Shown here one piece after another: positions 16,551 through 17,500 of a stretch of DNA of 17,500 nt. The notes below the pieces were generated by a model, which worked only from the letters and a program-made list of their open reading frames with translations, was not told where the DNA came from and ran no database searches. The DNA comes from Penaeus vannamei (taxonomy: Eukaryota; Arthropoda; Malacostraca; Decapoda; Penaeidae), in NCBI RefSeq assembly GCF_042767895.1, contig NC_091571.1:6649961-6667460 (forward strand), read 5' to 3'. The position numbers and the translations under genes were made by a program. Each line of letters opens with the position of its first letter. The first letter of the stretch is position 1.

Positions 16551-17070
16551 CCGAAAGCAAAAAGCATCACACTCGCTTCCCTCCTCTTCGCACATCGAGC
16601 AGTTATCCTCATCACACCCCCGCCATCTCCCGCACCCTGGCCATCACCATTACCCTCGGCCGCGCTCTAATCTGTTCCGTCATCACCCTCCTTGTCATCG
16701 CCGGGCCCCCGCAAGCAGCATCCCGTCTTACACCCTGACTGTTCTCGGTAAGCGAACCCTCCCCTTGAAGCGGCTGTTAGTTAGCCTGTATGCAAATGAA
16801 CCTTCCTGGAACCCCCTTAAAGAGACCCCGCTCCTCCGGTCCCGCCGTCGGTTCCGCGGTCGGCAGGTAGTCCGGACTCGAGGATTTATCGCCCCCTTGT
16901 ATCCGAAGGGAACACCCGACGCGGTTCGGGGCCGACCCGACTCCGAGGGCCTCGAGGGGTCGTAACAGCCGGGTTTCGATTGGGTGTCCGAAGCGAAAAG
17001 AATTCTCCCGAAGAAACTAAGCTAATCATAAGCTTGGCAAATTAACAAACGAAGCGGCAGCTGGTGGGTT
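16551..17070. promoter_or_regulatory. Second complex CpG-rich segment with POU octamer (candidate regulatory element)
   Basis: GC- and CpG-rich unique sequence between two repeat fields. A perfect octamer ATGCAAAT is at 16790-16797. TCGGTAAGCG near 16745-16754 resembles a splice donor but lacks a partner. CGACCC (16932 on) and GGGTCG (about 16956) can pair around a GGGCCTCGAG core. A 67-codon frame (16765-16965) has no known domain. From 17000 the sequence turns AT-rich (CTAATCATAAGCTTGGC). Function is inferred from similarity of style to 6481-8110. Confidence 0.35.
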
Positions 17071-17215
17071 GGTAGGTGCCGAGGGAGAGAGAGGGAGGGA
17101 GGGAGGGAAGGAGGGGGAGAGAGAGAAGGGAGAGAGGGAGGGAGTCAGACAGACAGACAGACAGACAGACAGACAGGTACAGGCAGACAGACAGACACAG
17201 ACAGAAAGGCTAAGT
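17071..17215. repeat. GGGA/GA tract followed by (CAGA)n
   Basis: GAGGGAGGGAGGGAAGG and GAGAGAGAG words (17085-17145) lead into (CAGA)n at about 17148-17176, a GGTACAGG interruption, and more CAGACAGACAGAC to 17205. Confidence 0.92.
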
Positions 17216-17500
17216 GAGAGCATACAGAGAAAAAGGGATGCAAGACCCGCTACGCTTTCTGGGACGGACTCCGTTGTTCTGCGGATGCTTATGAGCGGGT
17301 ATGGTTGTTTACGGGCGTGCCAAAGGGAATGTTTGTGTAACGGGCGGTTTGCATTGCATTTTAAACGGTTGTTGAGCGTCTTAAACGGACCACGCGGGCT
17401 AAAAGATATGGGCCACAGATGATAACAATTAGCGGTTGTATTTGGCAAACAGATCGATTTTCGGGGCGCAGTGTACAGTAGTCCCTTGTACATGTTGCAA
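17216..17500. other. Unique CpG-bearing region at window end
   Basis: Complex sequence without simple repeats. TTAAACGG occurs at 17361-17368 and 17381-17388, exactly 20 bases apart. TTGTTTACGGG near 17306 resembles a forkhead core. A final GTTGCAA is at 17494-17500. A plus-strand frame enters from the CAGA tract but shows no recognisable domain. Confidence 0.4.

Noticed and set aside
16551..17070. rRNA or tRNA fragment in the CpG-rich segment
   Set aside because: No conserved rRNA core and no tRNA cloverleaf, A box or B box could be recognised.

Overview
This window looks like non-coding DNA from an animal nuclear genome. The most likely source is a decapod crustacean, probably a penaeid shrimp. 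That is an inference: about half of the 17.5 kb is simple-sequence DNA in long pure or compound tracts ((TA)n, (TG)n/(CA)n, (GA)n/(CT)n, GATA, GACA and GTAT runs) mixed with G-rich, polypurine and CA-rich minisatellites, a style known for penaeid shrimp. Codon-like structure, ribosome binding sites, operons, rRNA, tRNA, transposase and reverse transcriptase are all absent. I found no protein-coding gene I would defend. Long open frames exist, but they come from repeats without stop codons (His-Thr, Tyr-Ile, Cys-Val, Ser-Leu, Arg-Glu and Gly-rich translations) or from a GC-rich stretch.

Layout. 1-1255: C-rich tract, short unique island, 45-bp G-rich minisatellite, purine-rich DNA and AT-rich tandem repeats. 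1256-1600: unique segment with SOX-like sites and an E-box. 1608-5050: compound microsatellites separated by AT-rich unique DNA, a C-rich tract and G-rich tracts. 5048-5914: unique DNA with well-formed splice signals bounding a 54-base candidate exon. 5915-6371: CTCA/CA array. 6372-8110: the largest complex segment, CpG-rich, with a cluster of TAATCC homeodomain sites, two matched inverted repeats and a POU octamer. 8111-9185: about 1 kb of nearly pure purine interrupted by one short unique island. 9488-9945: degenerate minisatellite carrying CACCTG E-boxes, followed at once by two perfect CRE palindromes. 10261-12115: purine-rich repeats, including a two-level minisatellite. 12487-12800: CT/TA/GTAT/CA compound array. 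13255-13570: tandem duplication that captures a TG expansion in one copy only. 13881-15222: (CT)n and (GA)n arms in opposite orientation, then a 78-bp minisatellite. 15716-16550: GACA-type duplication and a CACAAACTTC minisatellite. 16551-17500: a second CpG-rich complex segment with a POU octamer.

Interpretation. The layout fits an intron or intergenic region in which islands of complex sequence, some probably cis-regulatory, are embedded in expanded satellite DNA. The best islands are 6480-8110, 9488-9990, 16560-17060 and 1290-1540. No discrete new molecular system is visible. The most testable signals are the TAATCC cluster, the E-box array joined to a double CRE, the possible spliced exons near 5322-5780, and the repeat of GTTGCAA in one orientation, often in close pairs.
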